Counted from the stretch's first letter, positions 12,441 to 21,089 are shown. The stretch is DNA of 23,932 bases from an uncultured Actinomycetes bacterium (GCA_937888775.1 CALAQT010000093.1:1-23932), one strand, 5' to 3'. The notes: generated from the letters alone by a model not told the origin. Program-made: numbers and translations.

Positions 12441-14141
12441 ATGACCGACGACGCGGACGCGGCGGTATTTCTGGGTCACCGCCAGATCCTCACGGTGCTC
12501 GGAGCGCTCATGCTCGGCATGTTGCTGGCAGCGCTGGATCAGACCATCGTGTCGACCGCGCTGCCCACCATCGTCGGCGATCTCGGCGGGCTGAATCACC
12601 TCTCGTGGGTTGTGACCTCATACCTGCTGGCCTCGACGATCTCCACCCCGCTGTACGGCAAGCTCGGAGACCTGTATGGGCGCAAGTCGCTGTTCCAGTT
12701 CGCCATCGTGATTTTTCTTGTGGGGTCGATGCTCTCGGGAATTTCCCAGAACATGGTGGAGTTGATCGGGTTCCGCGCGCTCCAGGGACTGGGAGCGGGC
12801 GGCCTCATGGTCGGCGCCCAGGCCATCATCGGAGATGTCGTTCCGCCGCGAGAGCGCGGCAAGTACCAGGGGATGATGGGTGGCATCTTCGCCTTGGCAT
12901 CCATCGCTGGCCCATTGCTCGGTGGCTTCCTGACCGACAACGTATCCTGGCGATGGATCTTCTACATCAATGTCCCGCTTGGCGCTGTCGCGCTCGTTGT
13001 CACCGCCACAGCGCTGCCCTCGACGGCCCGCCGTCTCTCCCATCGCATCGACTGGTTGGGTGCAGGGTTGCTCGCAGCAGGCACCTCCGCGTTCATCCTG
13101 CTGGCCACCTGGGGAGGCACGCAGTACGGCTGGGTGTCGGCGCCCATCATCGCGCTGGCTATTGGTGGCGCTGCGGTGCTGGTCGCCTTCTTCGTTGTCG
13201 AGCGCCATGTCGCTGAGCCGATCATCCCCCCACGCTTGTTTCGCAATTCGGTCTTCAACGTGGCCAGCGCCGTGGGCTTCGTCATCGGGTTCGCGATGTT
13301 CGGCGCCATCGTATTCCTACCGCTGTTCCTGCAACTGGTTGACGGGGCCAGTGCCACGAGTTCAGGACTGAACCTCCTGCCACTGATGGTGGGCCTGTTG
13401 ACGGCCTCGATCGGCAGCGGGCAGATCATCAGCAGGATGGGCCGCTACAAGATCTTCCCAATCGTCGGCACAGCTCTTGCAGCCATCGCCATGCTGCTGT
13501 TCTCGACGCTCAACCCACAGACACCGCGGTTGTTGCTCTCGCTGTACATGGTCGTGTTGGGTGCAGGGCTCGGGATGGTGATGCAGGTCCTCGTTCTTGC
13601 CGTGCAGAATGCCGCCGAGCGCCGGGATCTCGGCGTCGCCACCAGCTCTGCGACGTTCCTACGTTCCATCGGAAGCTCGTTCGGGGTGGCGATCTTCGGG
13701 GCCATCTTCAGCAGTCAACTCGCCGCCAACCTACGCCTGCGCCTGCCGGCGTCGGCCCTCGGCGGCAACCTCAATCCAACCTCTCTTCAGGGTAACCCGG
13801 CAGCGTTGCAGAAGCTCCCGCCGGCGATTCACTCCGGGTTGGTCACGGCAGTGTCGGACTCGCTTCACGTCGTGTTCCTGACTGCGGTGCCCATTCTCAT
13901 CGTCGCTTTCCTTATTACGCTATTCCTTCGGGAGATTCCGCTGGGCGCGCGGGCAAAGGCTCCCCTGGCAGCCGCCGAAGGTATGGGCATGGACGAGGCT
14001 GCGGAGGTCGTCCTGGCCACTGCCGATCAACACGATGGACGGGTGACGTCGTTAGCTGAACCTCGGTCAGCCCTCCGCCGGGTCCCCGAGCCCACCGTCG
14101 ACGGCATACGGCAATCCAACGACAAGAGAGTCGGCCGATGA
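12441..14141 (+). CDS. DHA2-family (EmrB/QacA-type) drug:H+ antiporter
   Basis: The 566-residue integral membrane protein fits the 14-helix DHA2 branch of the major facilitator superfamily. It shows the helix-1 motif LDQTIVSTALPTI (32-44), loop motif A with GKLGDLYGRK (73-82), the motif-C region GPLLGGFLTDNVSWRWIFYINVPLG, and a long C-terminal soluble tail. It exports lipophilic cations, dyes or antibiotics in exchange for protons. The ATG at 12441 gives the normal N-terminus. GGAGG lies 10 nt upstream, a somewhat long spacing, and the competing ATG at 12431 is in another frame. The stop overlaps the start of the MMPL gene (ATGA). Substrate identity cannot be read from the sequence. Confidence 0.93.
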   Translation: MTDDADAAVFLGHRQILTVLGALMLGMLLAALDQTIVSTALPTIVGDLGGLNHLSWVVTSYLLASTISTPLYGKLGDLYGRKSLFQFAIVIFLVGSMLSGISQNMVELIGFRALQGLGAGGLMVGAQAIIGDVVPPRERGKYQGMMGGIFALASIAGPLLGGFLTDNVSWRWIFYINVPLGAVALVVTATALPSTARRLSHRIDWLGAGLLAAGTSAFILLATWGGTQYGWVSAPIIALAIGGAAVLVAFFVVERHVAEPIIPPRLFRNSVFNVASAVGFVIGFAMFGAIVFLPLFLQLVDGASATSSGLNLLPLMVGLLTASIGSGQIISRMGRYKIFPIVGTALAAIAMLLFSTLNPQTPRLLLSLYMVVLGAGLGMVMQVLVLAVQNAAERRDLGVATSSATFLRSIGSSFGVAIFGAIFSSQLAANLRLRLPASALGGNLNPTSLQGNPAALQKLPPAIHSGLVTAVSDSLHVVFLTAVPILIVAFLITLFLREIPLGARAKAPLAAAEGMGMDEAAEVVLATADQHDGRVTSLAEPRSALRRVPEPTVDGIRQSNDKRVGR

Positions 14142-16393
14142 CGCGGCTCTTCGCAGGCCTCGGCCGTTTCTCGGTCCGCTTCCGCTGGGTGCTCCTGGTC
14201 GGCTGGATCATCGTCACCGTCTTCTCGGTGAAGGCGTTTCCCTCACTGACCTCGGTCGCCAAGGACACCACCAGCGGCTTCCTCCCCCAGAACTCGGCGT
14301 CCATGCACGCCACCCAGCTGGCGTCACCGTTCCAGAACAGCAACCAGGCGACGATGACGCTGGTCGCGGCAACCAGCGGCGGAACGACGCTCGCAGGGAC
14401 CGATACGGCGTCGGTCGCGGCCGTTGAGTCGCGTGTCCGAACGATGCCGCACGTCACGCTGGTCAGGGATTTCGGTCTCTCACCGGATCGGCAGGCGGAG
14501 CAGGCACTCGTGCAGACGGATTTGCCCCCCTACTCGCAGTCTGCGGATGCCAAGAACCTCGTGGCGACGATCCGAGCGCTGTTCCCCGGCAGCGGCCCCC
14601 TCCAGTTCCATCTGGCGGGTAGCCTCCCCACCGTCATCGACTCGCAGAGCCAGTCGGGGAGCTCGCAGAGCAACATCCAGTCGCTGTCACTCCTGCTCAT
14701 CGTCGTGCTGCTGCTGGTCGCCTTCCGCGCGCTACTCGCGCCCCTGATCACTCTCGCGCCTGCCCTCATCGTGCTGGTCCTCTCCTCGCCAGTGATCGCC
14801 GGGGCAACACGCATCGGCGTCCAGGCATCCAGCATCACCCAGTTCATCCTGATCGTACTCGTGCTCGGTGCGGGCACCGATTACGGGCTGTTCCTCGTCT
14901 TCCGGATGCGCGAGGAGTTGCGCAAGGGCGCTGAACCAAAGGACGCGGTGCGCACCGCGGTGAGCACCGTCGGCGAGTCGATCACGTTCTCCGCGCTCAC
15001 CGTTATGGCCGCACTGATGAGCCTGGTCGTCGCACAGTTCGGCCTCTACCAGAGCCTCGGGCCGGCCCTCGCCATCGGCATCGGGCTGATGCTGCTCGCC
15101 GGACTCACCCTGCTGCCGGCGCTGCTGGCCATCTTCGGACGCGCGGTGTTCTGGCCGTCCCGAACGCACCCCGAGGCGCATCCGCGCAGAACGCTGTACG
15201 GGCGGATCGCCGGCGGAGTCGTGCGCCATCCGCGCGCCGTCGCCGCCGTCGGTCTCCTTTTCTTCGCCGGCCTCGCGCTGGGCCAGGTCGGCGCGCCGGC
15301 AGCCGGTTTCGCCGATCAGTCGAGCCCGTCGGGCACCGACTCGGCTGCGGGGGCGGTAGTGTTGACCGCGCACTACGGGGGCGGCGGCACCAACACGAAC
15401 GAAGTGTTGTTCACATTCGATCAGCCGGTGTACAGCCATCCCGCGGACCTGGTCACGCTCGAGGCCGACCTGCGCGCCACCGGCCAGTTCGCCACCGTCT
15501 CGGGCCCGGTGGAGGTGGTGCAGGCGGCCGGCGGCCTGCCCGCGCTGCAACAGGCGCTCAACAGCGGGTCAAACCCCGCGCAACAGCCGCTGCTGCGCTC
15601 ACTCTCCCGCTTCATCAGCGCCAACGGGCGCACCGTGCAGGTGCAGGCGCTGTTCACCAACAGCAACAGCAGTGACCCGCGCGCGATCGCGGCCGTTCCC
15701 GCCGTGCGCGGTGCGGTTACCGATGTCGCCCGGCAGGTGAACGCAACCGACTCAGGCGTCTTCGGGATCCTGCCCTTCGCATACGACGTCAACGCAGTCT
15801 CAGCGAGCGACCTGATCCACATCCTGCCGCTGGTCGCGGCGCTCATCGCCATCCTCCTGGCGATCGTGCTGCGCAGCCTGGTCGCGCCGCTCTACCTGGT
15901 GGCCTCGGTGGTCCTATCGTATTTCGCCGCCATCGGCATCACTGCACTCATCTTCGTGCGCCTGGGCGGCCAGAGCGGCATCAACTTCGTACTGCCGTTC
16001 CTGATGTTCGTGTTCTTGATGGCGCTCGGTTCGGACTACAACATTCTGGTGATGATGCGCATTCGCGAGGAGGCGCACCACCTCCCGTTGCTCCCAGCAA
16101 TTCGCCGTGCTGTGGCCGTGACCGGCACGACGGTGACAACGGCGGGGATGATCCTGGGCGGCACCTTCGCGGTGCTCGCCGTCGCCGGCGGCAGCGCCTC
16201 GGGCGGCTCGCAGATCCAGCAGATCGGCTACGGCATCGCTGCCGGCGTGCTCATGGACACGTTCCTGGTGCGCACCGTTCTGGTGCCCTCGTTCGTCGCC
16301 ATTCTGGGCCGCTGGAACTGGTGGCCCTCCTCGCTCTTCCGCAACGCGCCCGCCGAGGAGCCGGAGGTCAGTCGAGCGGACGCCATCGCCTAG
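14138..16393 (+). CDS. MMPL-family RND-type exporter
   Basis: The 751-residue protein has the duplicated MMPL layout. One N-terminal helix (about 17-35) is followed by an extracytoplasmic domain, five helices including GAGTDYGLFLVFRMREE (244-260), a second helix and extracytoplasmic domain (about 370-560), and a second helix bundle with GSDYNILVMMRIREE (631-645). The two (G/A)xxTDY and GSDYN motifs carry the proton-relay Asp/Tyr pairs of the family. MMPL proteins export lipids or lipophilic compounds across the actinobacterial membrane. At 751 residues it is a compact member. It overlaps the DHA2 gene by 4 bp, so the two exporters are made together under the MarR regulator. Its tail ends in acidic residues rather than a long cytosolic domain. 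Confidence 0.93.
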   Translation: MTRLFAGLGRFSVRFRWVLLVGWIIVTVFSVKAFPSLTSVAKDTTSGFLPQNSASMHATQLASPFQNSNQATMTLVAATSGGTTLAGTDTASVAAVESRVRTMPHVTLVRDFGLSPDRQAEQALVQTDLPPYSQSADAKNLVATIRALFPGSGPLQFHLAGSLPTVIDSQSQSGSSQSNIQSLSLLLIVVLLLVAFRALLAPLITLAPALIVLVLSSPVIAGATRIGVQASSITQFILIVLVLGAGTDYGLFLVFRMREELRKGAEPKDAVRTAVSTVGESITFSALTVMAALMSLVVAQFGLYQSLGPALAIGIGLMLLAGLTLLPALLAIFGRAVFWPSRTHPEAHPRRTLYGRIAGGVVRHPRAVAAVGLLFFAGLALGQVGAPAAGFADQSSPSGTDSAAGAVVLTAHYGGGGTNTNEVLFTFDQPVYSHPADLVTLEADLRATGQFATVSGPVEVVQAAGGLPALQQALNSGSNPAQQPLLRSLSRFISANGRTVQVQALFTNSNSSDPRAIAAVPAVRGAVTDVARQVNATDSGVFGILPFAYDVNAVSASDLIHILPLVAALIAILLAIVLRSLVAPLYLVASVVLSYFAAIGITALIFVRLGGQSGINFVLPFLMFVFLMALGSDYNILVMMRIREEAHHLPLLPAIRRAVAVTGTTVTTAGMILGGTFAVLAVAGGSASGGSQIQQIGYGIAAGVLMDTFLVRTVLVPSFVAILGRWNWWPSSLFRNAPAEEPEVSRADAIA

Positions 16394-16695
16394 TAGACGC
16401 CCGAGCAGACGGCCTAGCCCTCCGGGCACACGTTTCACCTGACCACTCTCCGTTACGTGGTCGGCTCAATCGATATCTGCAGCGGAGAAAGAGGGCATGA
16501 CCCCGTTGCTCGGCTTCAACGCTCCCAACCGCGCCTATCCGGCGATCACCCACGCGAGGGCCTTCGCGGCATATCTGGTGTATGGACGCAGTGGCCACCG
16601 CCGCCGAGGGACTGCGCGGTGTTGCGTCACCTGCTTACCGTGGCTACCCTACGGCGTGCTAGAGAGCCGACCAGCATCCGTCCGTAGGAGTGACG
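16394..16695 (+). other. Intergenic region with a probable promoter
   Basis: This 302-bp region between the MMPL gene and the hydrolase holds no supported gene. A frame starting at 16497 has a Shine-Dalgarno-like GGAGAAAGAGG but runs out of phase into the hydrolase and has no recognisable content, so I did not annotate it. The promoter at 16622-16650 is the only element I can point to. Confidence 0.4.
16622..16650 (+). promoter_or_regulatory. Probable promoter of the hydrolase gene
   Basis: TTGCGT and TACCCT are spaced by exactly 17 nt. The expected transcript start near 16657 would give a leader of about 39 nt containing AGGAG. Each box matches the consensus at only three positions, which is common in actinobacteria. 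Confidence 0.35.
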
Positions 16696-17682
16696 ATGAG
16701 CGCCGAAGACTACCTGGACTACTCAGGCCGGGACGATATTGTCAGCGGCGGGGTAAAAATGATCGCGGTGACCACGCCTAAAGGAGAGTTCCACGTGTGG
16801 ACCAAGCGCGTTGGAAACAGCTCGACAGCGAAGCTGCTGCTCCTGCATGGTGGTCCCGCGGCGACTCACGAATACTTTGAGGCCTGTGATAGCTATCTCC
16901 CGGCCGCAGGCGTCGAGTACTACTACTACGATCAGCTCGGCTCTGCCTACAGTGACCAGCCCGACGATCCAGACCTTTGGGACCTGGACCGATTCGTCGA
17001 TGAGGTCGAGCAGGTCCGGCAGGCGCTCGATCTGGACAGCGACAACTTCTATCTTCTGGGTCACTCGTGGGGCGGGATTCTGGCCATCGAGTACGCGCTC
17101 AAGCATCAAGATCGTCTCAAGGGCCTCGTGATCTCGAACATGATGGCCAGCATTCCCGCCTACAACGAGTACGCGCGCACGGTCCTGATGCCAGCGATGG
17201 ACCAGGAGGCGCTGGCGGAGATCAAGCGCCTCGAAGATGCGCACGAGACCGAGACTCCGCGCTACATGGAGCTGCTGGTCGAGCACCACTACGTGCATCA
17301 CGTGCTTCGCATGCCGGTCGAGCAGTGGCCCGACCCGGTGAACCGCGCGTTCAATCGAGTCAATCGCTCGATCTACGTGCCCATGCAGGGGCCTAGCGAG
17401 CTTGGTGCCAGTGGCAAGCTCGTCGACTGGGATAGAACAGAATCTCTGGAGAGGATCGAGGTACCGACGCTGGTGATCGGTGCTAGCCACGACACCATGG
17501 ACCCAGCGCACATGGAGATGATGGCCGGCCGACTGCCAAATGGCCGCTTCCTCCTCTGCCCGAACGGCAGTCATATGGCCATGTACGACGACCAGGCGAC
17601 ATACTTTCAGGGCTTGGTCGAATTCATCCGCGACGTCGAGCACCAGAGGATCAGCCGGGCCAAAGAGACTGTCGGAGCCTGA
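16696..17682 (+). CDS. Alpha/beta hydrolase, proline iminopeptidase family (S33)
   Basis: The 328-residue cytosolic enzyme has the S33 prolyl-iminopeptidase signature. The oxyanion motif is LLLHGGPAATHEY (49-60) and is followed by YYYYDQLGSAYSD. The nucleophile Ser124 lies in GHSWGG, with Asp266 in GASHDTMDP and His293 in NGSHMAMYDD completing the triad. A helical cap (about 150-250) lies between nucleophile and acid. The family releases N-terminal proline or hydrolyses small amides and esters. The ATG at 16696 follows TAGGAG with 5 nt spacing; the GTG at 16690 is too close to that site. It stands alone between the exporter operon and a convergent glycosidase gene. Confidence 0.92.
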   Translation: MSAEDYLDYSGRDDIVSGGVKMIAVTTPKGEFHVWTKRVGNSSTAKLLLLHGGPAATHEYFEACDSYLPAAGVEYYYYDQLGSAYSDQPDDPDLWDLDRFVDEVEQVRQALDLDSDNFYLLGHSWGGILAIEYALKHQDRLKGLVISNMMASIPAYNEYARTVLMPAMDQEALAEIKRLEDAHETETPRYMELLVEHHYVHHVLRMPVEQWPDPVNRAFNRVNRSIYVPMQGPSELGASGKLVDWDRTESLERIEVPTLVIGASHDTMDPAHMEMMAGRLPNGRFLLCPNGSHMAMYDDQATYFQGLVEFIRDVEHQRISRAKETVGA

Positions 17683-17842
17683 CCACTTCGCGACATCGCC
17701 CAGGGGTAGCTTTGGCATTGCAATCACGCGAGTGCGAGGGACTGAGTCCGACGCCCACCCGGACTGCAGCCAAGTCTGGGCAACCTGAGTAACTATGCTC
17801 AGCTGATCGGTGCGGGTATCGGGATGACCTTGCCGGTTTGGA

Positions 17843-19249
17843 TCACTTACCTGGTGACGACCGCGCGCGCAGCGGCTCGCGGTGTCGCCCCGGCCATCCT
17901 TGACGTCGTGGCGTGATCGCGATCACGCTTGTCCTGGGTGCACTGGTTGTCTCGCTGCGCCGCTGCGTCGACGGCTGACTGCCCCTGAGCGGTGCCATCA
18001 GCACCGGCTCCGCCAACAGAGGCTGAGTTCGCACGACCCCCGCAACGGCGGGGTCCTGGCGGTCGGCCGCCTGCGTTTGCGCCGCGTAGCGCATGCGCAA
18101 GGCGATGACGCGCTGCGCCGAAGCCTGAACCTCAGCTGCGACCACGATACCGGCGTCGACGGCACTCCGCAGAGCCATCACCGCGTGGTCTTCCAGGGTG
18201 GTGTCGCTGTCGGACATCAGCAGAAGATCGTTGCCGGCGCGGGCAGCGTCGACAATCGATTGGGGGATCGGCTCTATCGCCTGGAGCCCGCCGAGTGCCA
18301 GTGAGTCGGTGACGATGACGCCATGAAAGCCGAGCTTCTGCCGGAGCAGCCCGGTGACGACGGCGCGTGACAGCATGGCCGGCCGGCCGCTGGGATCCAG
18401 CCCCGGGACGCGCACCGCCGTGGTCATCACCGCGTCCGTGCCCGCGGCGATGCCGGCGGCGAAACTCTGTGCGCTGGTGCGCACCCAGGTTGTCATGTCA
18501 ACCGGATCGGCTGTGATTGCGAAGTGCGGGTTCCCGGGAGCACCGCCCAGACCGGGAAAGTGTTTGAGAGTCGATGCGACGCCTCCGCGGTGCAGGCCGG
18601 CGACGTAGGCTGCAACCAGCGGCCCGACCACGCTGACATCAGGCCCGAAGGAGCGGGCTCCGATGACCGCGTCCTGCGGGTTGGTCCGCAGGTCGGCGAC
18701 CGGGGCCAGGTCGATGTCGACCCCGCTGGCGGCCAGTCCCACGGCCATTTCCCTCACCTGTTCGGTCGCCGCGGCGGCCCCGCGCCGGCCGAGGTCGTGT
18801 TCGCTGGGCAGTTGGGTGATGCCGCTGGTGACACTGCTGATCTGTCCACCCTCTTGGTCGGTGGTGATCAGCATTGGCGCGGGCAGCCCAGCCTGCTTCC
18901 CGAGTTCCTGCAGTTGGCGTGACCAGCTCTGCAGTCCAACTGCGGTGCCGCCGAAATTGGAGGCGAAGAGGATGACCCCGCCCACCTTGTCGTCGAGAAT
19001 GAGATGGCGCAACCCCGGGGTGATCTGCGTGCCGCCGACCCCGGCGACCAGCATCTGCCCGATGGCCATGGTGATCGGCAGCGACACAGCGGTCGGGGAC
19101 GGCGTCGGTGGCGATGAGCGCGCCGTCACCGTGGGACCTGAACACGACGCCAGCGTGAGGAGCGCTGCAAGGGCGGTGAGAGCCGGCCGCGTGCACCGCG
19201 GCCCGGCCGCGCGTCCGAAAGGGGTTGCTGAGACCCTCGTACCGTCCAC
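17843..19249 (-). CDS. Family 3 glycoside hydrolase lipoprotein (beta-N-acetylhexosaminidase, NagZ/LpqI-like)
   Basis: A basic, hydrophobic signal ends in the lipobox LASC, so the protein is probably anchored outside the membrane. The GH3 catalytic domain follows. It has TDQEGG for substrate binding, DLAPVAD, KHFPG with a downstream His in the mobile loop, and the nucleophile Asp in IVTDSLALGG. These enzymes release N-acetylglucosamine from peptidoglycan or glycoconjugates. The loop reads GAPGNPH where NagZ has GxxDSH, so the acid/base His is kept but its Asp partner is replaced. I chose GTG at 19249, about 35 codons before the lipobox Cys, because GAGG lies just upstream; the frame is open to 19336. 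The last about 50 residues are basic and low-complexity and may be a rearranged end. Confidence 0.85.
   Translation of the reverse strand: MDGTRVSATPFGRAAGPRCTRPALTALAALLTLASCSGPTVTARSSPPTPSPTAVSLPITMAIGQMLVAGVGGTQITPGLRHLILDDKVGGVILFASNFGGTAVGLQSWSRQLQELGKQAGLPAPMLITTDQEGGQISSVTSGITQLPSEHDLGRRGAAAATEQVREMAVGLAASGVDIDLAPVADLRTNPQDAVIGARSFGPDVSVVGPLVAAYVAGLHRGGVASTLKHFPGLGGAPGNPHFAITADPVDMTTWVRTSAQSFAAGIAAGTDAVMTTAVRVPGLDPSGRPAMLSRAVVTGLLRQKLGFHGVIVTDSLALGGLQAIEPIPQSIVDAARAGNDLLLMSDSDTTLEDHAVMALRSAVDAGIVVAAEVQASAQRVIALRMRYAAQTQAADRQDPAVAGVVRTQPLLAEPVLMAPLRGSQPSTQRRSETTSAPRTSVIAITPRRQGWPGRHREPLRARSSPGK
17911..17928. promoter_or_regulatory. Perfect 18-bp palindrome of CRP/FNR-site type
   Basis: GCGTGATCGCGATCACGC is its own reverse complement and contains GTGA-N6-TCAC, the core of sites bound by CRP-family regulators such as actinobacterial GlxR. 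It lies within the 3' end of the glycosidase frame, not in a promoter, so it may be chance, or a sign that the glycosidase tail is fused to former intergenic DNA. Confidence 0.3.
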
Positions 19250-19407
19250 GGCTCCTCGGCCCGCCAAGTCCGCAGCGCGCACGAACGCAAACGGCGTGGC
19301 CGGGTACACGACGCAAAGAGTAGTCAGGACGAGCACAGTCGCGTTCGCTGGGCCTTTACTCGACCGCGTGAGTCGGTCGTTTCAAATCGACCATCGAAGG
19401 GGTGGCC

Positions 19408-19451
19408 GGAGCCGGAGAAGGGACTCGAACCCTCGACATCCAGCTTGGAAG
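19408..19451 (-). repeat. 3' half of tRNA-Gly(UCC), copy 1 (attachment-site remnant)
   Basis: On the minus strand this segment reads from the anticodon loop CTTCCAA (anticodon UCC) through the 3' anticodon stem and variable loop. It continues with a T arm (GAGGG-TTCGAGT-CCCTT) and the acceptor end. It differs from copy 2 at one of 44 positions. No 5' half (acceptor, D arm) is present at the higher-coordinate side, so this is not a functional tRNA. It is the typical scar left when an integrase inserts DNA into the 3' end of a tRNA gene. Confidence 0.7.
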
Positions 19452-19591
19452 CAACCGTCTCTTATTCGAACTCGAGGTCTCGGAGGAGCGGCTTTGGATC
19501 GCCATCTTCGTGGTCTTGCCTGCCGGGTCCGACCTCGTCGCATGAACGCTGTGCCCCAACGGGACTCCCCACGTGCTCGCCCTCGCGCTCG

Positions 19592-19912
19592 TTATCCCAG
19601 CGAAGGACCAGCCGCAGCCGCACACTTCAGCATTCGGCGCAGGGGAAATTTGGAAGGGTCACAAGCTCGCCATCGATGGTCTACCAGAAGTCGGGCGCCC
19701 ACCTCGACCGCGACCTCGACACCGGGGACGCCGCTCCGGTACAGCATCACGTTGTGACCATCGGTGCGCAGGCCAGGCGGCGCGCCGAGAAACGCCCACA
19801 CCTCACCGAGCAGCGTGGGCCACAGGGTCGGGAACTCCCGCCACGTGGTGTTTGCCCTGACCACCGCTGTCGGACACTCCCTGGTCCGCTCGATTGTCAC
19901 GTCGTACGCCAT
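19592..19912 (-). pseudogene. GyrI-like effector-binding domain protein, apparently truncated
   Basis: From the ATG at 19912 the product reads MAYDVTIERTRECPTAVVRA and later a LWPTLLGEVWAFLG helix, GHNVMLYRSG and VEVAVEVGAR. These are typical of the first half of GyrI-like (AraC effector-binding) small-molecule-binding domains. From about 19690 the sequence becomes LLVDHRWRACDP and no longer fits. The second half, with the usual HxGPY-type motif, is missing. A normal stand-alone member has about 150 residues, whereas this has about 74 recognisable residues. The break lies about 240 bp from tRNA fragment copy 1, so a rearrangement tied to the integration scar is likely. Confidence 0.5.
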
Positions 19913-20353
19913 CACCGTTCCCGCCGCCGCCGGCCGATCCGCGCAGTCGACCCGTGCCACCGGCACCCGCGACGGTATCGCATGTTGTAGCCGTGGAGCA
20001 TGACGACTGGTTACATCCGCGAGGCTACCCTTACATTGCCCGCGTAGCCTCGGTTTAGGGGTTTCGGATCAGTTTGGTGGTATGGCCAACGCAGCAGGTA
20101 CGGCGCAGCCGGGACGATGGCCCTGACCATCAGGGGTTTCGAACCTAAGCACTCCGGACAGGGCCCAATGGATTTGATCGGGGTCAGCGCTCGACTGGTA
20201 CTTCTCCGGCAAGCGATGCAGCTCCGCGTTCTCGGCTCGGAGGCGCGGGCCCTCGTCCTCGACGATCTCTGGAAAAATTCTAGGCGAGCAGACCCAATGA
20301 TCGCGGCTCGCACACAACAACGCCCAAGCGAGCATCCGTAAACAGGCCAAGGC
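19913..20353 (-). other. Unassigned stretch inside the integration scar
   Basis: No gene can be supported here. A minus-strand frame (about 20069-20350) contains IVEDEGPRLRAENAELHRL and later SSADPDQIHWAL. The RLRAENAELHRL piece vaguely recalls the coiled region of IS3-type OrfA proteins, but the rest does not match and no inverted repeats or DDE domain are present. The plus strand shows nothing coherent. The composition is less GC-rich than the flanking operons. Confidence 0.25.
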
Positions 20354-21076
20354 TCATGCAGCACCAAGCGTTTCAACACCGGCGGCTGACGCGTGAGCTC
20401 GGGCCCGGCCAATGTAGGAGAACATCCACATCAGCATGGCGAATAACCCCACGTAAAAGATCACAGGCGACAGCCACACCATGCTGGCAATAGGGAGTAC
20501 GAACGTCAGGACCACCCGAACGCCGGCATCGAGGAGCAGGACGGCCGCCCACACCGCCGTGATCGTGTATTGAACCCGCCGGAACTGTGGATACACGCAA
20601 TAGCTGTTCCAGGTCTGCACTCGGGCCGGATCGCCAGCGGTGGCGAACTGCCGCCCGAAGAAGAACGCCAACGGCCTTGGCAGCGCCAGCGAGACGGCAA
20701 AGGCGATTCCGAACACCCCGGTCAGGACAGACTCTTTGACGAGATGAAATCGGAGAGAGCCGGTGACAAGACTCCCGAGCAGACCCAGGACAATCAGGAT
20801 CAGGCTAATGAGTGCGAGGCCATCCAGGCTCCGGGTCCGGGCAATCGACACCAGCGTTGCGATCACGGGGAATGCCGCCGAAGTGCTGAGGGCTGCAACC
20901 GGCGACCACCCGCGACCGGTCAGGATCGTATAGGCGACGAGTGGAAGAACCGCATTGACAAGGATCCCTGGGATCAGGCCGAGAAACACATCTGCTCGGC
21001 GAACGGCCTCAGGTGATGTGTCGGAAGGAGCTGGTGATGGGGTGTGCGCGGACGGCCGGCCTTCGAATTCAGCCAT
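20354..21076 (-). CDS. VC0807-like integral membrane protein
   Basis: The 240-residue protein has a Pro/Ser-rich cytosolic start and six or so hydrophobic segments. It contains the elements of the VC0807-type family: LIPGILVNAVLPLVAYTI, LALPRPLAFFFGRQFA and the polar turn TWNSYCVYPQFRR between the central helices. The function of this family is unknown; it is common in actinobacteria. The ATG at 21076 was chosen because TACACT lies 7 nt upstream and the family N-terminus begins there. The open frame to 21145 has no ribosome site. It lies between the two tRNA-Gly fragments and is the only intact gene in that interval. Confidence 0.75.
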   Translation of the reverse strand: MAEFEGRPSAHTPSPAPSDTSPEAVRRADVFLGLIPGILVNAVLPLVAYTILTGRGWSPVAALSTSAAFPVIATLVSIARTRSLDGLALISLILIVLGLLGSLVTGSLRFHLVKESVLTGVFGIAFAVSLALPRPLAFFFGRQFATAGDPARVQTWNSYCVYPQFRRVQYTITAVWAAVLLLDAGVRVVLTFVLPIASMVWLSPVIFYVGLFAMLMWMFSYIGRARAHASAAGVETLGAA

Positions 21077-21083
21077 GTCGTCG

Positions 21084-21089
21084 AGTGTA
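21084..21089 (-). promoter_or_regulatory. -10 hexamer (TACACT) for a leaderless membrane-protein start
   Basis: On the minus strand TACACT ends 7 nt before the ATG at 21076 and no Shine-Dalgarno is present. The remaining gap up to the second tRNA fragment (21090-21351) shows nothing I can assign. Confidence 0.4.

Noticed and set aside
16497..16781. 94-codon frame with a Shine-Dalgarno-like sequence before the hydrolase
   Set aside because: It overlaps the hydrolase start out of frame, has no family features, and the ribosome site may be chance.
16723..17727. 334-codon minus-strand open frame
   Set aside because: It is antisense to the proline-iminopeptidase-like gene, which has a complete catalytic triad and a good ribosome site.
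19408..19451. Functional tRNA-Gly gene
   Set aside because: Only the 3' half is present. The sequence on the 5' side cannot form acceptor, D or anticodon stems.
18663..19757. 364-codon plus-strand open frame containing RRDSNPRHPAW
   Set aside because: It is antisense to the glycosidase and reads through the tRNA-Gly fragment. The RDSNPRHP string is the usual mistranslation of a tRNA T arm.
20069..20350. Possible IS3-type OrfA remnant
   Set aside because: Only a short RLRAENAELHRL piece is suggestive. No helix-turn-helix, DDE partner, inverted repeats or target duplication is visible.
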